A stretch of DNA of 64,000 nucleotides, from assembly GCF_039541875.1 (NCBI RefSeq), contig NZ_BAABHB010000002.1, positions 744,001-808,000 on the forward strand. The letters are read 5' to 3'. Source of the DNA: Nibrella viscosa. Lineage in GTDB: Bacteria; Bacteroidota; Bacteroidia; Cytophagales; Spirosomataceae. A program made the position numbers and the translations under genes. Positions within the stretch are counted from its first letter, which is position 1. Every line of letters begins with the position of its first letter. Of this stretch, positions 16,196-25,928 are shown piece after piece. The notes under the pieces are model-generated. The model had not been told where the DNA came from and made no database searches. It saw only the letters and a list, made by a program, of their open reading frames with translations.

Positions 16196-18007
16196 TTACA
16201 GGGCTATGGCTTCAAAGTATTGCTTAATTTTTTGCGCTTTATCAGCACCTACTATATCGGCTATTTCTTCTACCGGAGCCTCCCGGATCTTCTTGACGCC
16301 CTTAAAGTACTTCAGCAATTTAGTGGCCGTCACTTTACCGATGCCTTCAATATTTTCCAGTTCACTAATCAGGCTGTTGCGGCTGCGCTTGTCGCGGTGG
16401 TAGGTGATGGCAAAGCGGTGGGCTTCGTCGCGGATACGCTGGATCAGCTTCAGTGACTCTGATTTTTTATCGATGTACAGCGGCAGGCTGTCTTCGGGAA
16501 AGTAAATTTCCTCCAGCCGCTTGGCAATGCCAATGATGGGTATCTTGCCATACAGATCCAGTTCTTTCAAGGCATCACAGGCGGCACTGAGCTGCCCTTT
16601 ACCACCGTCTATTACAATCAGGTCCGGCAGTTCGCTGTTTTCCTCCAGCACGCGGGTATACCGGCGGGTCACCACCTCATGCATACTGGCGAAGTCGTTT
16701 GGCCCGATAACCGTTTTTATCGAGAAGTGACGGTAATCTTTGTTCGAAGGTTTACCGTCGATAAAGCAGACCATGGCCGACACTGGATTGGTTCCCTGAA
16801 TATTGGAGTTATCAAAACATTCGATCCGCCGGGGAATGGTTTTTAACTGCAGATCCTGTTTGAGCCGGATCAGCACCCGGTCTTTTTTGCTGGCGTTCGC
16901 CGTCGCTTCGGCCGCCGATTGTTCGGCTCGTTCGCGTCGGAAGTACAGCACATTCTTCATCGACATATCCAGCAGCTTCTTTTTATCGCCAATCTGCGGC
17001 AGGGTGATCTCGGCTTTCAGGTCAATCTCCAGCGGAATGTTCGTGATAATTTCCCGCGCTTCGCTGCCGTACTGCTCCCGAAATTCGATAATCAGCATGG
17101 CCAGCAGGTCGGCATCAGTCTCATCCAGCTTCTTTTTAACCTCTACGGTATGGGTCTGGATGATAGTACCGTTCACCACCTTCATAAAGTTGATATAAGC
17201 CGCCGACTCGTCCGACGCAATGGTAAACACATCGGCATCGGCAATCTTGGGATTCACCACTGTCGATTTGCTCTGGAAGCGCTGTAGCACATCCAGCCTC
17301 TCTTTATACTGCTGCGCCTGCTCAAACGCCAGTTCCTGGGCAGCCTCCACCATTTTGTTCTTAAAGTAGTTCTGCACCGGTCCCAGGTGGCCTTTCAGGA
17401 TATAATGAACCTGCTCAATATCCTTATTGTAGTCCTCTTCTGACTGCCGGGCTTCGCAGGGGCCTTTGCAGTTGCCGATATGGTATTCCAGACACACCTT
17501 AAACTTGCCGGCTTCCACATTCTCCGGGCTCAGGTTATAGTTGCAGGTACGGATGGTAAACAGTTGGCTGAACATCTCCAGCACCGTATACATTGGCCGC
17601 AGGTTGGCAAAAGGGCCATAGAATGTTCCTATGTTCCGGTCGATGCGCCGGGTGGTGATTACCCTGGGAAAGCGTTCGTTGGTGACGCAGATGAATGGGT
17701 AAGTTTTATCATCGCGCAGCAGAATGTTATACTTTGGCTGGTACCGCTTAATCAGCTGGTTTTCCAGCAGCAGGGCGTCAAATTCGGTATGGACAATGGT
17801 GAACTCGATCTTACGGATCTGGCTGACCAGCCGCAGCGTTTTGCGGTCGTGCTGACTGGATTTGGTAAAGTAGCTGCTGACCCGGTTTTTCAGGTTTTTG
17901 GCTTTCCCGACATAAATGACTTCTCCTTCGGCATTGAAATACCGGTAAACGCCGGGTTCGTCGGGCAGTTTGGCCAATTCTTTTTTATAATCGAATGCTT
18001 CGGACAT
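16196..18007 (-). CDS. uvrC: UvrABC excinuclease subunit C
   Basis: This 603-residue nuclease makes both incisions around DNA lesions in nucleotide excision repair. Domains in order: GIY-YIG nuclease (about 14-100: PGVYRYF, VIYVGKAKNLKNRV), a cysteine cluster matching the iron-sulfur ligands (CNYNL, then KVCLEYHIGNCKGPC), the UVR motif (about 200-235, QELAFEQAQQYKERLDVLQ), the RNase H-like C-terminal nuclease (RIECFDNSNIQGTNPVSAMV and DLIVIDGGKGQLSAA), and helix-hairpin-helix motifs at the end (ENIEGIGKVTATKLLKYFKG). The length is normal. It is last in a four-gene minus-strand run, 42 nt after the glycerate kinase gene. Confidence 0.98.
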   Translation of the reverse strand: MSEAFDYKKELAKLPDEPGVYRYFNAEGEVIYVGKAKNLKNRVSSYFTKSSQHDRKTLRLVSQIRKIEFTIVHTEFDALLLENQLIKRYQPKYNILLRDDKTYPFICVTNERFPRVITTRRIDRNIGTFYGPFANLRPMYTVLEMFSQLFTIRTCNYNLSPENVEAGKFKVCLEYHIGNCKGPCEARQSEEDYNKDIEQVHYILKGHLGPVQNYFKNKMVEAAQELAFEQAQQYKERLDVLQRFQSKSTVVNPKIADADVFTIASDESAAYINFMKVVNGTIIQTHTVEVKKKLDETDADLLAMLIIEFREQYGSEAREIITNIPLEIDLKAEITLPQIGDKKKLLDMSMKNVLYFRRERAEQSAAEATANASKKDRVLIRLKQDLQLKTIPRRIECFDNSNIQGTNPVSAMVCFIDGKPSNKDYRHFSIKTVIGPNDFASMHEVVTRRYTRVLEENSELPDLIVIDGGKGQLSAACDALKELDLYGKIPIIGIAKRLEEIYFPEDSLPLYIDKKSESLKLIQRIRDEAHRFAITYHRDKRSRNSLISELENIEGIGKVTATKLLKYFKGVKKIREAPVEEIADIVGADKAQKIKQYFEAIAL

Positions 18008-18049
18008 AAACGGCTGGGTAACATCCGGAACGGCGAAGGACCGGTGGAT

Positions 18050-19180
18050 TTACCGATGTAAAAACAAGCGGCAGATGTGAAAGGTTGCCTGCTGCACATC
18101 CCGGTAGCCGTTTTGAAGCGCTTCGGTTAGCGGTTGCGGGCGGCTCAGGATGGAGAAGGCGGCTGTGAGGCCGGTGGCTATTACTTCTTCCGGTGTCAGA
18201 TCCAGCGTTCCACACAGGGCAACTACGGGGATACCAACCGCGTTGGCACGGTCGGCAATACCTTTCAGGAGTTTGCCCTGCAGGGTCTGCCGGTCGGTTT
18301 TTCCTTCGCCGGTGAGCACCAGATCCGTACCGGCGAGGTGCTGATCAAACCGGACCTCATCCATAACCAGCCGAACGCCCTCCTTCAGTTCGGCTTTCAG
18401 GAAAAATAAGGCACCGGCCCCCAGACCGCCCGCAGCACCAGCACCGGGTACTTCTGCCAGATCGGTGCCAAACTGCTGTTGTATCAGGGTGGCTATCTGT
18501 TGCAGGCCCTTATCCAGTTCGGCTACCATTGCCGGCGAAGCGCCCTTCTGCGGTCCGTAGATAGCGGCTGCCCCGTTAAGTCCGTATAAGGGATTGGTAA
18601 CATCGCAGGCTACTGATACCGTTAGCTCATCGGGCAGGGGTGATCGGGTCGGCGGATTGATCTGTTTTATCTGTTGCAAAGCAGCTCCGGAGGGTATAAG
18701 TTCCTGTCCGTTCTGGTCGAGAAACTGCCAGCCTAACGCAGCGGCCAGCCCCATGCCCGCATCGTTGGTGGCGCTGCCGCCAATGCCCAGGACAATATGC
18801 GTGACGCCCAGCGCTACCGCGTGCTGAATCAACTGCCCGGTACCGTAGGTGCTTGTCTGCAACGGATTGTGCTCCGAGGGGTCCAGCAGCCGTAAGCCCG
18901 ATGCCTGAGCCATTTCAATAAAGGCGGTTTTGCCGTCGGCCGATGTCCCGAAGCCGGCCTGAATAGCGCGGCCGAGCGGATCGAGCACCGGAACGGTATG
19001 CCAGCAACCGTGGGTGGCGTCGGTCAGCACTTCGGCCGTTCCTTCACCGCCGTCGGCCAGCGGCAGGGCCACTATATCCGCATCCGGCGCTGCCAGCCTG
19101 ATACCTTCCATCATGGCATCGCACACCTGCCGGGCGGTCAGGGAACCACGGAATTTGTCGGGGGCAAGGAGGATTTTCAT
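18050..19180 (-). CDS. glxK: Glycerate 2-kinase (GlxK/GarK family)
   Basis: This 376-residue cytosolic kinase converts D-glycerate to 2-phosphoglycerate with ATP, feeding glyoxylate or glycerate into lower glycolysis. It matches family 2 glycerate kinases throughout: MKILLAPDKFRGSLTA at the N-terminus, LPLADGGEGTAEVL, GIGGSATNDAGMG (phosphate-binding loop), VACDVTNPLYG, PGAGAAGGLGAGALFF and LVLTGEGKTDRQTLQGK. The length is typical. No glyoxylate-pathway gene is adjacent, so its context is probably shared transcription with mrcA and uvrC rather than function. Confidence 0.95.
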   Translation of the reverse strand: MKILLAPDKFRGSLTARQVCDAMMEGIRLAAPDADIVALPLADGGEGTAEVLTDATHGCWHTVPVLDPLGRAIQAGFGTSADGKTAFIEMAQASGLRLLDPSEHNPLQTSTYGTGQLIQHAVALGVTHIVLGIGGSATNDAGMGLAAALGWQFLDQNGQELIPSGAALQQIKQINPPTRSPLPDELTVSVACDVTNPLYGLNGAAAIYGPQKGASPAMVAELDKGLQQIATLIQQQFGTDLAEVPGAGAAGGLGAGALFFLKAELKEGVRLVMDEVRFDQHLAGTDLVLTGEGKTDRQTLQGKLLKGIADRANAVGIPVVALCGTLDLTPEEVIATGLTAAFSILSRPQPLTEALQNGYRDVQQATFHICRLFLHR

Positions 19181-19193
19181 AGGGTTTAAGAGT

Positions 19194-19262
19194 AGTGATT
19201 AGTCGATAGTCAATAGTCGTTAGTTTTAGGAACAGCCTACTATTGACTATCGACTAACCACT
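19194..19262. repeat. Heptamer inverted-repeat hairpin between mrcA and glxK
   Basis: Both arms (19194-19217 and 19239-19262) are runs of the 7-mer TAGTNNN. They pair over 24 bp with one mismatch across a 21-nt loop. The right arm reaches into the TAG stop of the PBP1A gene (19261-19263); the left arm ends 13 nt before the glycerate kinase ATG, so the element fills the gap exactly. Confidence 0.75.
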
Positions 19263-21606
19263 AATTCAAAATCTCCTCTTCTTCCGTCGGTACAACCTTG
19301 GGTGGGGTATACTTCTGGGTAGAGTCGATATAGTAGCCTCCGCAGTCGATCTGGAAATTGTTGGGCTTGCGGAAAGGCTCCGGTTTATAGCGCGGCAGAC
19401 TGGGGTCGGCATAGACCTTTTTCATGTACAGCGCCCAGGCCGGCATGGCCAGGCGGGCACCCTGCCCAAACTCAATGCTGCGGAAGTGAATACTGCGGTC
19501 GTCGCCACCAACCCACAGGCCGGATACCAGGTGCTGGGTCATGCCCATAAACCAGGCGTCGGAGTAGCTGGAGGTGGTACCGGTTTTGGCGGCAATCTGG
19601 TTTCCGCCTTCCAGCAGCTTATACATAAACCGGAGCCGACCGGCCGTACCGTTCGGTTCTTCTACGGCACCGCGCATAAGGTACAGCATTTCGTAGGCCT
19701 TATCGGCGCTGATAACCTGATTGGCCTCCAGCGAAAACGTTTTCAGGATATTGCCGTTCTTGTCGGTAATCCGCAGGATTGTCAGTGGTTTTACCCGGTG
19801 GCCGCCGTTCACAAACGTACAGTAGGCGGCTACCATCTCGTAAACGGATACTTCGCCGGTGCCCAGGCTCAGCGTTGGGTTTTCCGGCAAATCGCTCTCG
19901 ATACCCAGCTTACGGGCGTACTCAACGACCGACCGGGCTTTGGTTTTTTTGATCAACTGCGCACTAATCGAATTGATCGACTCTCCCAGGGCCTCCCGTA
20001 AAGACAGATCCCGGTAGCTATACCGGCCCGTCGAATTTTGGGGGGTCCAGGCCGGGCCTCCATTGTTATCTTCCCCGTGGGCGAAAGTAACCGGCTGATC
20101 GGTCAGGCGGTCGCAGGGCGTCATAAAGTTCTTGTCCAATGCCGCCAGGTACAGGAACGGCTTAAACGTAGAGCCTGGCTGCCGGCGCCCCTGCCGAACA
20201 TGGTCAAACTTCATGTGCTTAAAGTTTACACCACCTACCCAGGCTTTCACATAACCCGTGTTGGGGTCCATAGACATAAAGCCGGTGCTCAGCAGGCGCT
20301 TATAGTACCGGATAGAGTCCAGTGAACTCATGGTTGTGTCTTTCTCGTTGCGCTTGCCCCCATACACAAACACCTTCATTTTGTTGGGCTTCCGCATCTC
20401 CCGCCAGATAGCCTGCTCATCATGGCCAAACTCCTTTTTCAGTTGCGCATAGCGAGGGGTTCGGCGGGCTACCTGCTCAATAAAGTTGGGCAGCTCTTTC
20501 CAGGTACCGTTTTTGTCTTTGAACACCCACGGATTACGGCCCCGCCAGTGTTCATAAAACAGGCGCTGCTGCGTTCGCATGTGCTCCAGCACGGCAGCCT
20601 CGGCATACGCCTGCAGCCGGGAGTCAATAGTGGTGTAAATCTTCAGACCACTGGTATACAGGTCCAGCTCGGCGTTCGGGTTATTTTCGTTGTAGTCATC
20701 GACCCACCTCAGCAGATCGTCTTTGATAACAGCCCGGAAGTAGGCGGCCATGCCGGTATTCTGGTTTTCGATACTAAAGTCCAGTTTGATCGGTTTTTCT
20801 TTGTATACCGCAAACTGTTCGTCGGTCAGAAAGTTGTACTTCCGCATCTGCCCCAGCACCACATTACGGCGTTGCAGGGCCCGCTCTTCAAACAGGCGGG
20901 GGTTATACCGGGATGGATTTTGCAGCATCCCGACCAGCAGGGCCGCTTCTTCGACATCCAGTTTCCAGGGTTCTTTGTTGAAGTAGGTTTTGGCGGCTGT
21001 CTTGATCCCGAACGTATTGTTGCCGAACGATACCGTGTTCAGGTACATCATCATGATTTCCTGCTTGGTATAGTTGCGTTCGAGCCGGACCGACAGAATC
21101 CACTCTTTGGTTTTGGCAATGACCGTACGAACCAGCGGGATATTACCGAGTACGCCTTTATACTTTTCACTGCGGGTCTCAAACAGGTTTTTGGCCACCT
21201 GCTGCGTCAGCGTACTACCCCCGCCGGAGCCGCTGCTGCCCAGGGCAATACCAAACACCGCCCGGAAAACCGAACGCGGGTCAATGCCGGAATGCTTTGC
21301 AAAGCGGGCATCTTCAGTAGCCAGCAAGGCTGAGATGACATTCGGCGAGACCTGCGTGATTTCTACCGGTGTGCGGTTTTCGAGGTAGTACTTACCCAGA
21401 AGCTGACCGTCTTCGGTATACACTTCCGAGGCCAGTTCACTCTGCGGATTTTCGAGGGCTTTCAGGCTGGGCATGCCACCGAAAAGCCACAGGAAATTGT
21501 AGCTGACGGCAAACACATAAACAACAAGCAGAACCAGGGAAATGAGGGTGACTCTCCAGAGATTTCTGATAATAGTCCGATACAGACCTGGCTGTAATTT
21601 AATCAT
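19261..21606 (-). CDS. mrcA: Penicillin-binding protein 1A (bifunctional transglycosylase/transpeptidase)
   Basis: This 781-residue class A PBP builds and cross-links peptidoglycan in the periplasm. It has a short cytoplasmic tail, one transmembrane helix (about 18-42), a GT51 glycosyltransferase domain (about 60-240) with the catalytic glutamate in ATEDARFAKHSGID and GGSTLTQQVAKNLF, and a transpeptidase domain with the nucleophile motif STFK in RQPGSTFKPFLYL, SxN-type SINSIS and KTGTTSSYSDAWF. Start ATG 21606 is preferred over an upstream TTG. It lies 70 nt behind sprE/porW in the same direction, so a T9SS gene and a cell-wall synthase may be co-transcribed. Confidence 0.96.
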   Translation of the reverse strand: MIKLQPGLYRTIIRNLWRVTLISLVLLVVYVFAVSYNFLWLFGGMPSLKALENPQSELASEVYTEDGQLLGKYYLENRTPVEITQVSPNVISALLATEDARFAKHSGIDPRSVFRAVFGIALGSSGSGGGSTLTQQVAKNLFETRSEKYKGVLGNIPLVRTVIAKTKEWILSVRLERNYTKQEIMMMYLNTVSFGNNTFGIKTAAKTYFNKEPWKLDVEEAALLVGMLQNPSRYNPRLFEERALQRRNVVLGQMRKYNFLTDEQFAVYKEKPIKLDFSIENQNTGMAAYFRAVIKDDLLRWVDDYNENNPNAELDLYTSGLKIYTTIDSRLQAYAEAAVLEHMRTQQRLFYEHWRGRNPWVFKDKNGTWKELPNFIEQVARRTPRYAQLKKEFGHDEQAIWREMRKPNKMKVFVYGGKRNEKDTTMSSLDSIRYYKRLLSTGFMSMDPNTGYVKAWVGGVNFKHMKFDHVRQGRRQPGSTFKPFLYLAALDKNFMTPCDRLTDQPVTFAHGEDNNGGPAWTPQNSTGRYSYRDLSLREALGESINSISAQLIKKTKARSVVEYARKLGIESDLPENPTLSLGTGEVSVYEMVAAYCTFVNGGHRVKPLTILRITDKNGNILKTFSLEANQVISADKAYEMLYLMRGAVEEPNGTAGRLRFMYKLLEGGNQIAAKTGTTSSYSDAWFMGMTQHLVSGLWVGGDDRSIHFRSIEFGQGARLAMPAWALYMKKVYADPSLPRYKPEPFRKPNNFQIDCGGYYIDSTQKYTPPKVVPTEEEEILN

Positions 21607-21676
21607 TCTGTACAATCTATTTTAGGATTACCTGCCCGGCAGGTGTATCACGTCGGTTTACAAAATTACGGTCAGA

Positions 21677-23929
21677 TCATTTGCGTTTTGCCGTGGGACC
21701 GTCGGCCACAGACTGAAGTTCTTTTACGTGCGGAACCAGAGAACTGGTTGGGTAGTCGCGGACAAACTCGGCCAGTGCCTGCCGGTAGGCATCGGCACCG
21801 TCGACCCGGCCGATGAGCATGACCCGTAACAACGCCAGCTTATCTTCGATATGCGTACCGGCAAAGGTAGTCAGCGCCGATTGCACCTGCACCATCGACT
21901 CAGTTAAGTTGCCCGCTTTATACAACGCATAAATATCGGTATAGACCTGCTGGGCTCTGATTTCGGCATTGGCGGAGGGTGCTCCCTCGGCCGACCGGCC
22001 GGCCAGCCGGGCGTACGACGAGTTGGGGAACTCCGTCAGCAATTTTTCTTTCCAGCCCGATGCCCGCCCGAGCTGCTCGTTTGACAGGTGCAGCAGGTAG
22101 TAAGCTTCGGGCTTATAGCCGGAGTTGGGGAAGCGGTTTAGCATTTCCTCAAAGGTGCTGACCGCGTCGGCCGGCTGGTTTAGCTGAAATTTATAGAGTT
22201 TGCCCAGACCGTAGTAAGCCGTTTCCATCCTGAACCTGGATTGTTCCATAGCGTCCCGCGTCAGCGGAAGCTGGGCGTACAATACATCTTTCTGCGCTTT
22301 GGTGGATGTTGTCAGTCCACTTGTTCCGGCATTCGGATCGGGGTTGGTTGTTATGGCCGGAGCCGGGTTGATGGCATTGGCCGGATTGGCGCCGGTCAGC
22401 GGATTGTTGTCGCCGGCCAGGGCGGGGGCAGCTTCTTTGGTGCTTCGGCGCCAGTTGTCTTCAAGGGGTCGGTTGCCCCAGCGCTGCATAAACTCCTGCC
22501 GTCCCTGCGAAATCCGTACCGGATTGTACAGATACCAACGCTCGTTGGGTTGCAGATCGGAGGTAGTTGCCAGAGCGTTGTTCGCGTTGCCCGACCGATT
22601 TGCTGCCTGTTGAGCAAGCGCAGCCTGATTGCGGCTTTGCTGCTCCCGTTTGGCAATTACGTCGTCCAGAAACTTATCCAGCGCAGCAGGGTTCATTTGC
22701 GCCAGCCGCTGCAGGCTGTCCTGGGTCCGAATGGTGGAATAATACTCTACAAACTCGTCCAGTAGTTTTTTGCGGTTCGTTACCTCGGTATACTGGGGTG
22801 TTTGCGCCGGTAGCAGGGCCAGGCTGCTGTCGTAATACATCCGTGCCCGCACATAATCTTTCTTTTGCTCAAAATAGAGTTTGCCCAATTCCAGGTACGT
22901 ATACGGAATCTGGGCGGTATTGGTGGTTGTGGTTTGGATCGACTTGCGGTAATACGCTACCGCCTTGTCAATATTACCCCGGCGGGCCTCTACCAGCCCC
23001 ATGGTATAGTAGATCTTATCCTGCAGATCGGCGTTCTTGCGGTCTTCCAGCATTCGATTGAAGGTGTGGGTGGCCTGAGCAGCCTTTTTGCCGTCTTTGG
23101 CGAGTCCCTGGCTCTGCACCAGATAAATATTGGCGTAGAATGACTGATCGTAGGTAGGGCGGGTATGCAACACGGCCGAAAAGTGTTCGGCGGCTTTGGC
23201 CGGCTGATTAACGGCGTCGTACAGCTGACCGGCGATCAGGTGAAGGCGGGCGGTATTTTCGCTTTTCTTCAGCATCGGGAAGGTGGCATCCAGGATCGCG
23301 GCTGCCACGGCGTATTCGCCTTTTTTCTGGTGCAGGTACGCTTTGGTGAGGTAATAATCGCGGGTGTTCTGCTTGTTGAGTGGCTGCGCCCGCAGGTAGT
23401 CGGCTACGTTCAGGCCGTTGCTGTAGTCGCCAGTTGCAATATACGCCCGCATCAGGCCAATCAGTGCCTGGTGTTTATCGGCTCCATCGGTGCCCCGGGT
23501 ATTGACGTATTTAAAGACCTCCATCGCATCGTCGAACTGTTGTTTCTGCAACCGGGCTTTTCCGATGATGACGAAAGCGTTATCGAGCCACTTGCTGTTC
23601 TGGTGCCGCTCGGCAATCAGTGAGGCTTTTTTGATGGCATCATCCAGTTGCGCTTTTACCGGCTGGCTGGCGACAGAATCGACCGGTAAGAAGATAGGCA
23701 GAATCTGATTGTAATTATCCTGCCGGGTTTTGAAGAGAATCGTTTCGGCCTCATTCAGCCGGTCCCGGGCAATGATGTATGCGTTGTAATGAGCCGTCAG
23801 ATTATGATACGCCTTACTAAGCGGCTTATTACTGTATTGCGAGCAGGATAGCAAACCGCCGGCCATGCCTGCTACAGCGAGTGCCAAAACCAGTAATCGG
23901 CCTGAGCGGTTATAAGAGGTACAATGCAT
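21677..23929 (-). CDS. sprE: T9SS TPR lipoprotein SprE/PorW
   Basis: This 750-residue lipoprotein (lipobox LLS-Cys29) is required in relatives for type IX secretion and gliding. The N-terminal signature YHNLTAHYNAYIIARDRL and the following IGKARLQKQQFDDAMEVFKYV are typical of SprE/PorW. Helical TPR-like repeats run through residues 40-400 and again from about 570 (MEQSRFRMETAYYGLGKLYKF, FEEMLNRFPNSGYKPEAYYLL). Between them is a Q/N-rich coiled segment and a low-complexity linker rich in N, P, A and T (about 500-555). PorW is reported to contact PorN and to link the trans-envelope core to the outer-membrane part. Here it heads a minus-strand run with mrcA next. Confidence 0.88.
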   Translation of the reverse strand: MHCTSYNRSGRLLVLALAVAGMAGGLLSCSQYSNKPLSKAYHNLTAHYNAYIIARDRLNEAETILFKTRQDNYNQILPIFLPVDSVASQPVKAQLDDAIKKASLIAERHQNSKWLDNAFVIIGKARLQKQQFDDAMEVFKYVNTRGTDGADKHQALIGLMRAYIATGDYSNGLNVADYLRAQPLNKQNTRDYYLTKAYLHQKKGEYAVAAAILDATFPMLKKSENTARLHLIAGQLYDAVNQPAKAAEHFSAVLHTRPTYDQSFYANIYLVQSQGLAKDGKKAAQATHTFNRMLEDRKNADLQDKIYYTMGLVEARRGNIDKAVAYYRKSIQTTTTNTAQIPYTYLELGKLYFEQKKDYVRARMYYDSSLALLPAQTPQYTEVTNRKKLLDEFVEYYSTIRTQDSLQRLAQMNPAALDKFLDDVIAKREQQSRNQAALAQQAANRSGNANNALATTSDLQPNERWYLYNPVRISQGRQEFMQRWGNRPLEDNWRRSTKEAAPALAGDNNPLTGANPANAINPAPAITTNPDPNAGTSGLTTSTKAQKDVLYAQLPLTRDAMEQSRFRMETAYYGLGKLYKFQLNQPADAVSTFEEMLNRFPNSGYKPEAYYLLHLSNEQLGRASGWKEKLLTEFPNSSYARLAGRSAEGAPSANAEIRAQQVYTDIYALYKAGNLTESMVQVQSALTTFAGTHIEDKLALLRVMLIGRVDGADAYRQALAEFVRDYPTSSLVPHVKELQSVADGPTAKRK

Positions 23930-24087
23930 TGGTTCGGATGAATTATGCCGCTACAGCTTGGGAACCTACCGCTGGGGCGGTACCTTCGCAGCACCAAAAC
24001 GTAAACGTTTCAAGTCAGGCATCCCGTATTGAAATTATGCTAAATTAGTGATTTTTACGGAAAACTACCAGTCAACTTACGTGTTTC

Positions 24088-24348
24088 ATGGCCGAAGATC
24101 CTAGCAATCAGAAGAATAAAGACTTAAACGATAAATTTGACGATGCCCGCGATAAAACGTCGATGTATGCCCGTTACAGCAGTATTGCCTTTCAGATGCT
24201 GGGAACTATCGGGCTGGGCGTCTGGGGGGGCATGAAGCTGGACGAGTGGCAGGGCAACAAAAATCCGATCTGGACCATTATCCTGTCGCTTACCTCCATT
24301 GGGGCATCGCTCTATCTCTTTATCAAGCAGCTTCCTAAGGAGCCCTGA
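24088..24348 (+). CDS. atpZ: AtpZ/AtpI-type ATP synthase accessory protein
   Basis: This 86-residue membrane protein has a charged N-terminus (about 1-25) and two transmembrane helices (about 30-50 and 62-80) with the signature GTIGLGVWGGMKLDEWQG, characteristic of AtpZ/F0F1-ATPase assembly subunits (PF09527). It is probably a helper for c-ring assembly or ion supply. It is first in the ATP synthase operon and ends 4 nt before the next start, so translation of the two is likely coupled. Confidence 0.87.
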   Translation: MAEDPSNQKNKDLNDKFDDARDKTSMYARYSSIAFQMLGTIGLGVWGGMKLDEWQGNKNPIWTIILSLTSIGASLYLFIKQLPKEP

Positions 24349-24352
24349 GTCT

Positions 24353-24715
24353 ATGTGGCGGAGTGTGTTATTTACGGCGGTGCTGGCAATTGTATTTTTC
24401 GCAGCCGAACGGTTTATGCAGGCCCGGTGGGTACATCCGGCCTGGAAGATTATCCTGCTCTTTTTTCTGAGCGTTTCGTTCCTGCTGCACCGGCTGATGG
24501 AGGCTGGTTTTCAGAACAAACGTGAAAAATTCGTGCAGTTTTACATGGCATCTATTGTGGTGCGGCTGCTGCTTAGCATTGCCTTTGTGGCGTTCTACCT
24601 ATACCGGCAGGTGGAGCAGAAGCAGCTCTTTGTGGTGACCTTTCTTGTACTATATATATGTTATACGGGTTTTGAAATCTACGGTTTGAGTCGTAACTTG
24701 CGACGCGATTTGTAA
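24353..24715 (+). CDS. ATP synthase subunit I-like membrane protein
   Basis: This 120-residue protein has four predicted transmembrane helices (about 4-20, 29-46, 63-83 and 91-109). Position and topology (between atpZ and atpB) match the Bacteroidota equivalent of AtpI, an assembly factor of the c-ring, though sequence similarity to proteobacterial AtpI is not obvious by eye. The start is ATG 24353; the longer frame from 24299 overlaps atpZ and lacks membrane character. It is followed 19 nt later by atpB. Confidence 0.75.
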   Translation: MWRSVLFTAVLAIVFFAAERFMQARWVHPAWKIILLFFLSVSFLLHRLMEAGFQNKREKFVQFYMASIVVRLLLSIAFVAFYLYRQVEQKQLFVVTFLVLYICYTGFEIYGLSRNLRRDL

Positions 24716-24734
24716 GACCGCACTCCAATTTCAT

Positions 24735-25826
24735 ATGATTCGCTCGTTGTTTCATAAGTTTCTCCTCGCTTCTGCCCTGGTTCTGAGCACGTTTGCTGCG
24801 GTACGGGCCGAAGACCCCCACGAAGAAGGCGCCAAAGGCGAAGATTTCAATGTTGGTGAGATGATTATGCACCACATTAAAGATGCCCACGAGTGGGAAC
24901 TGGCCCACGGCCTGACCATTCCGCTGCCGGTTATTCTGTACACCCAGGATCGGGGTGTGGAGGTGTTCTCCTCATCCAATTTTCACCATGATAACACCTA
25001 CAACGGCTACATTCAGGAGCACGGCCATATCTACCGCGCCGGTGCCGACGGCCGGCCCGACGAAAGCGTGAAGGTGTATGATTTCTCAATCACCAAAAAC
25101 GTAGCGTCCCTGCTGCTGAGCGCCCTGATTTTGCTGCTGGTGTTCTTCTCCGTCCGGAACGGATATGAAAAAAACAAGGGACGGGCACCAAAAGGACTTC
25201 AGTCGTTTCTGGAGCCGATCATCCTGTTTGTGCGGGACGAAATTGCCCGGCCGAACCTGGGACCCAAGTACGAGCGCTATCTGCCGTACCTGCTCACCTT
25301 GTTTTTCTTTATCCTGGTGAATAACCTGCTGGGTCTGCTGCCCGGTGCGGCCAATGTAACGGGTAACATCGCGGTTACGCTTACGCTGGCGGTTATTACC
25401 GCCCTGATTGTCAACTTCAGCGCCAATAAAGATTACTGGATGCACCTGGTGAAGCCGACGGGTGTGCCTTTAGCCCTGCTGCCGATCATGATTCCGGTAG
25501 AGATTGTGGGCGTGCTGATGAAGCCCTTCTCGCTGATGGTCCGGTTGTTTGCCAACATCACGGCGGGCCACATTATTATCCTGAGCTTGCTGGGGCTGAT
25601 CTTCATTGCCCGCAACCTGGGTGGTGCCGGTACCGGCTGGGGTGTGAGTCTGATTGTAACGCCGTTTACCATCTTCATGAACCTGATCGAATTGCTGGTT
25701 GCGTTCCTGCAGGCATTCATCTTTACGCTGCTGACGTCGATGTATATCGGCAGCGCCATCGAAGAGCACCACCACGGTGGCGGATCGGGTCTTGAGGCCG
25801 GTCTGGAGCCGGAGCGGCACCACTAA
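24735..25826 (+). CDS. atpB: ATP synthase F0 subunit a
   Basis: This 363-residue stator subunit forms the proton half-channels against the c-ring. It has the Bacteroidota-type extension: a cleavable signal peptide (about 1-25, ending VRAE) and a periplasmic N-domain to about residue 115, then five to six helices. Conserved blocks: NPLLG-like NNLLGLLPG, PVEIVGVLMKPFSLMVRLFANITAGH (the arginine of MVRLFAN is the essential Arg210 equivalent) and the C-terminal ELLVAFLQAFIFTLLTSMYIG. The tail is unusual for its His/Gly content (HHHGGGSG ... ERHH). Confidence 0.96.
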   Translation: MIRSLFHKFLLASALVLSTFAAVRAEDPHEEGAKGEDFNVGEMIMHHIKDAHEWELAHGLTIPLPVILYTQDRGVEVFSSSNFHHDNTYNGYIQEHGHIYRAGADGRPDESVKVYDFSITKNVASLLLSALILLLVFFSVRNGYEKNKGRAPKGLQSFLEPIILFVRDEIARPNLGPKYERYLPYLLTLFFFILVNNLLGLLPGAANVTGNIAVTLTLAVITALIVNFSANKDYWMHLVKPTGVPLALLPIMIPVEIVGVLMKPFSLMVRLFANITAGHIIILSLLGLIFIARNLGGAGTGWGVSLIVTPFTIFMNLIELLVAFLQAFIFTLLTSMYIGSAIEEHHHGGGSGLEAGLEPERHH

Positions 25827-25828
25827 GA

Positions 25829-25884
25829 GTTGGCAGTGGGCAGTTCTTAGTAGGCAGCTGATGTTTTTCTGCCGACTGCCTACC
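25829..25884. repeat. Degenerate heptamer element between atpB and atpE
   Basis: Starting 3 nt after the atpB stop, the left half reads as 7-mers of GGCAGTN type (two good copies, one degenerate, one good). The right half (25868-25884) is an inverted GGCAGTC-type pair. Pairing is imperfect; it is the most decayed of the inverted elements. Confidence 0.45.
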
Positions 25885-25928
25885 AGAAAAAAGCAATCTT
25901 TTGTTTCACTATAAATCTGTTTTCTATC

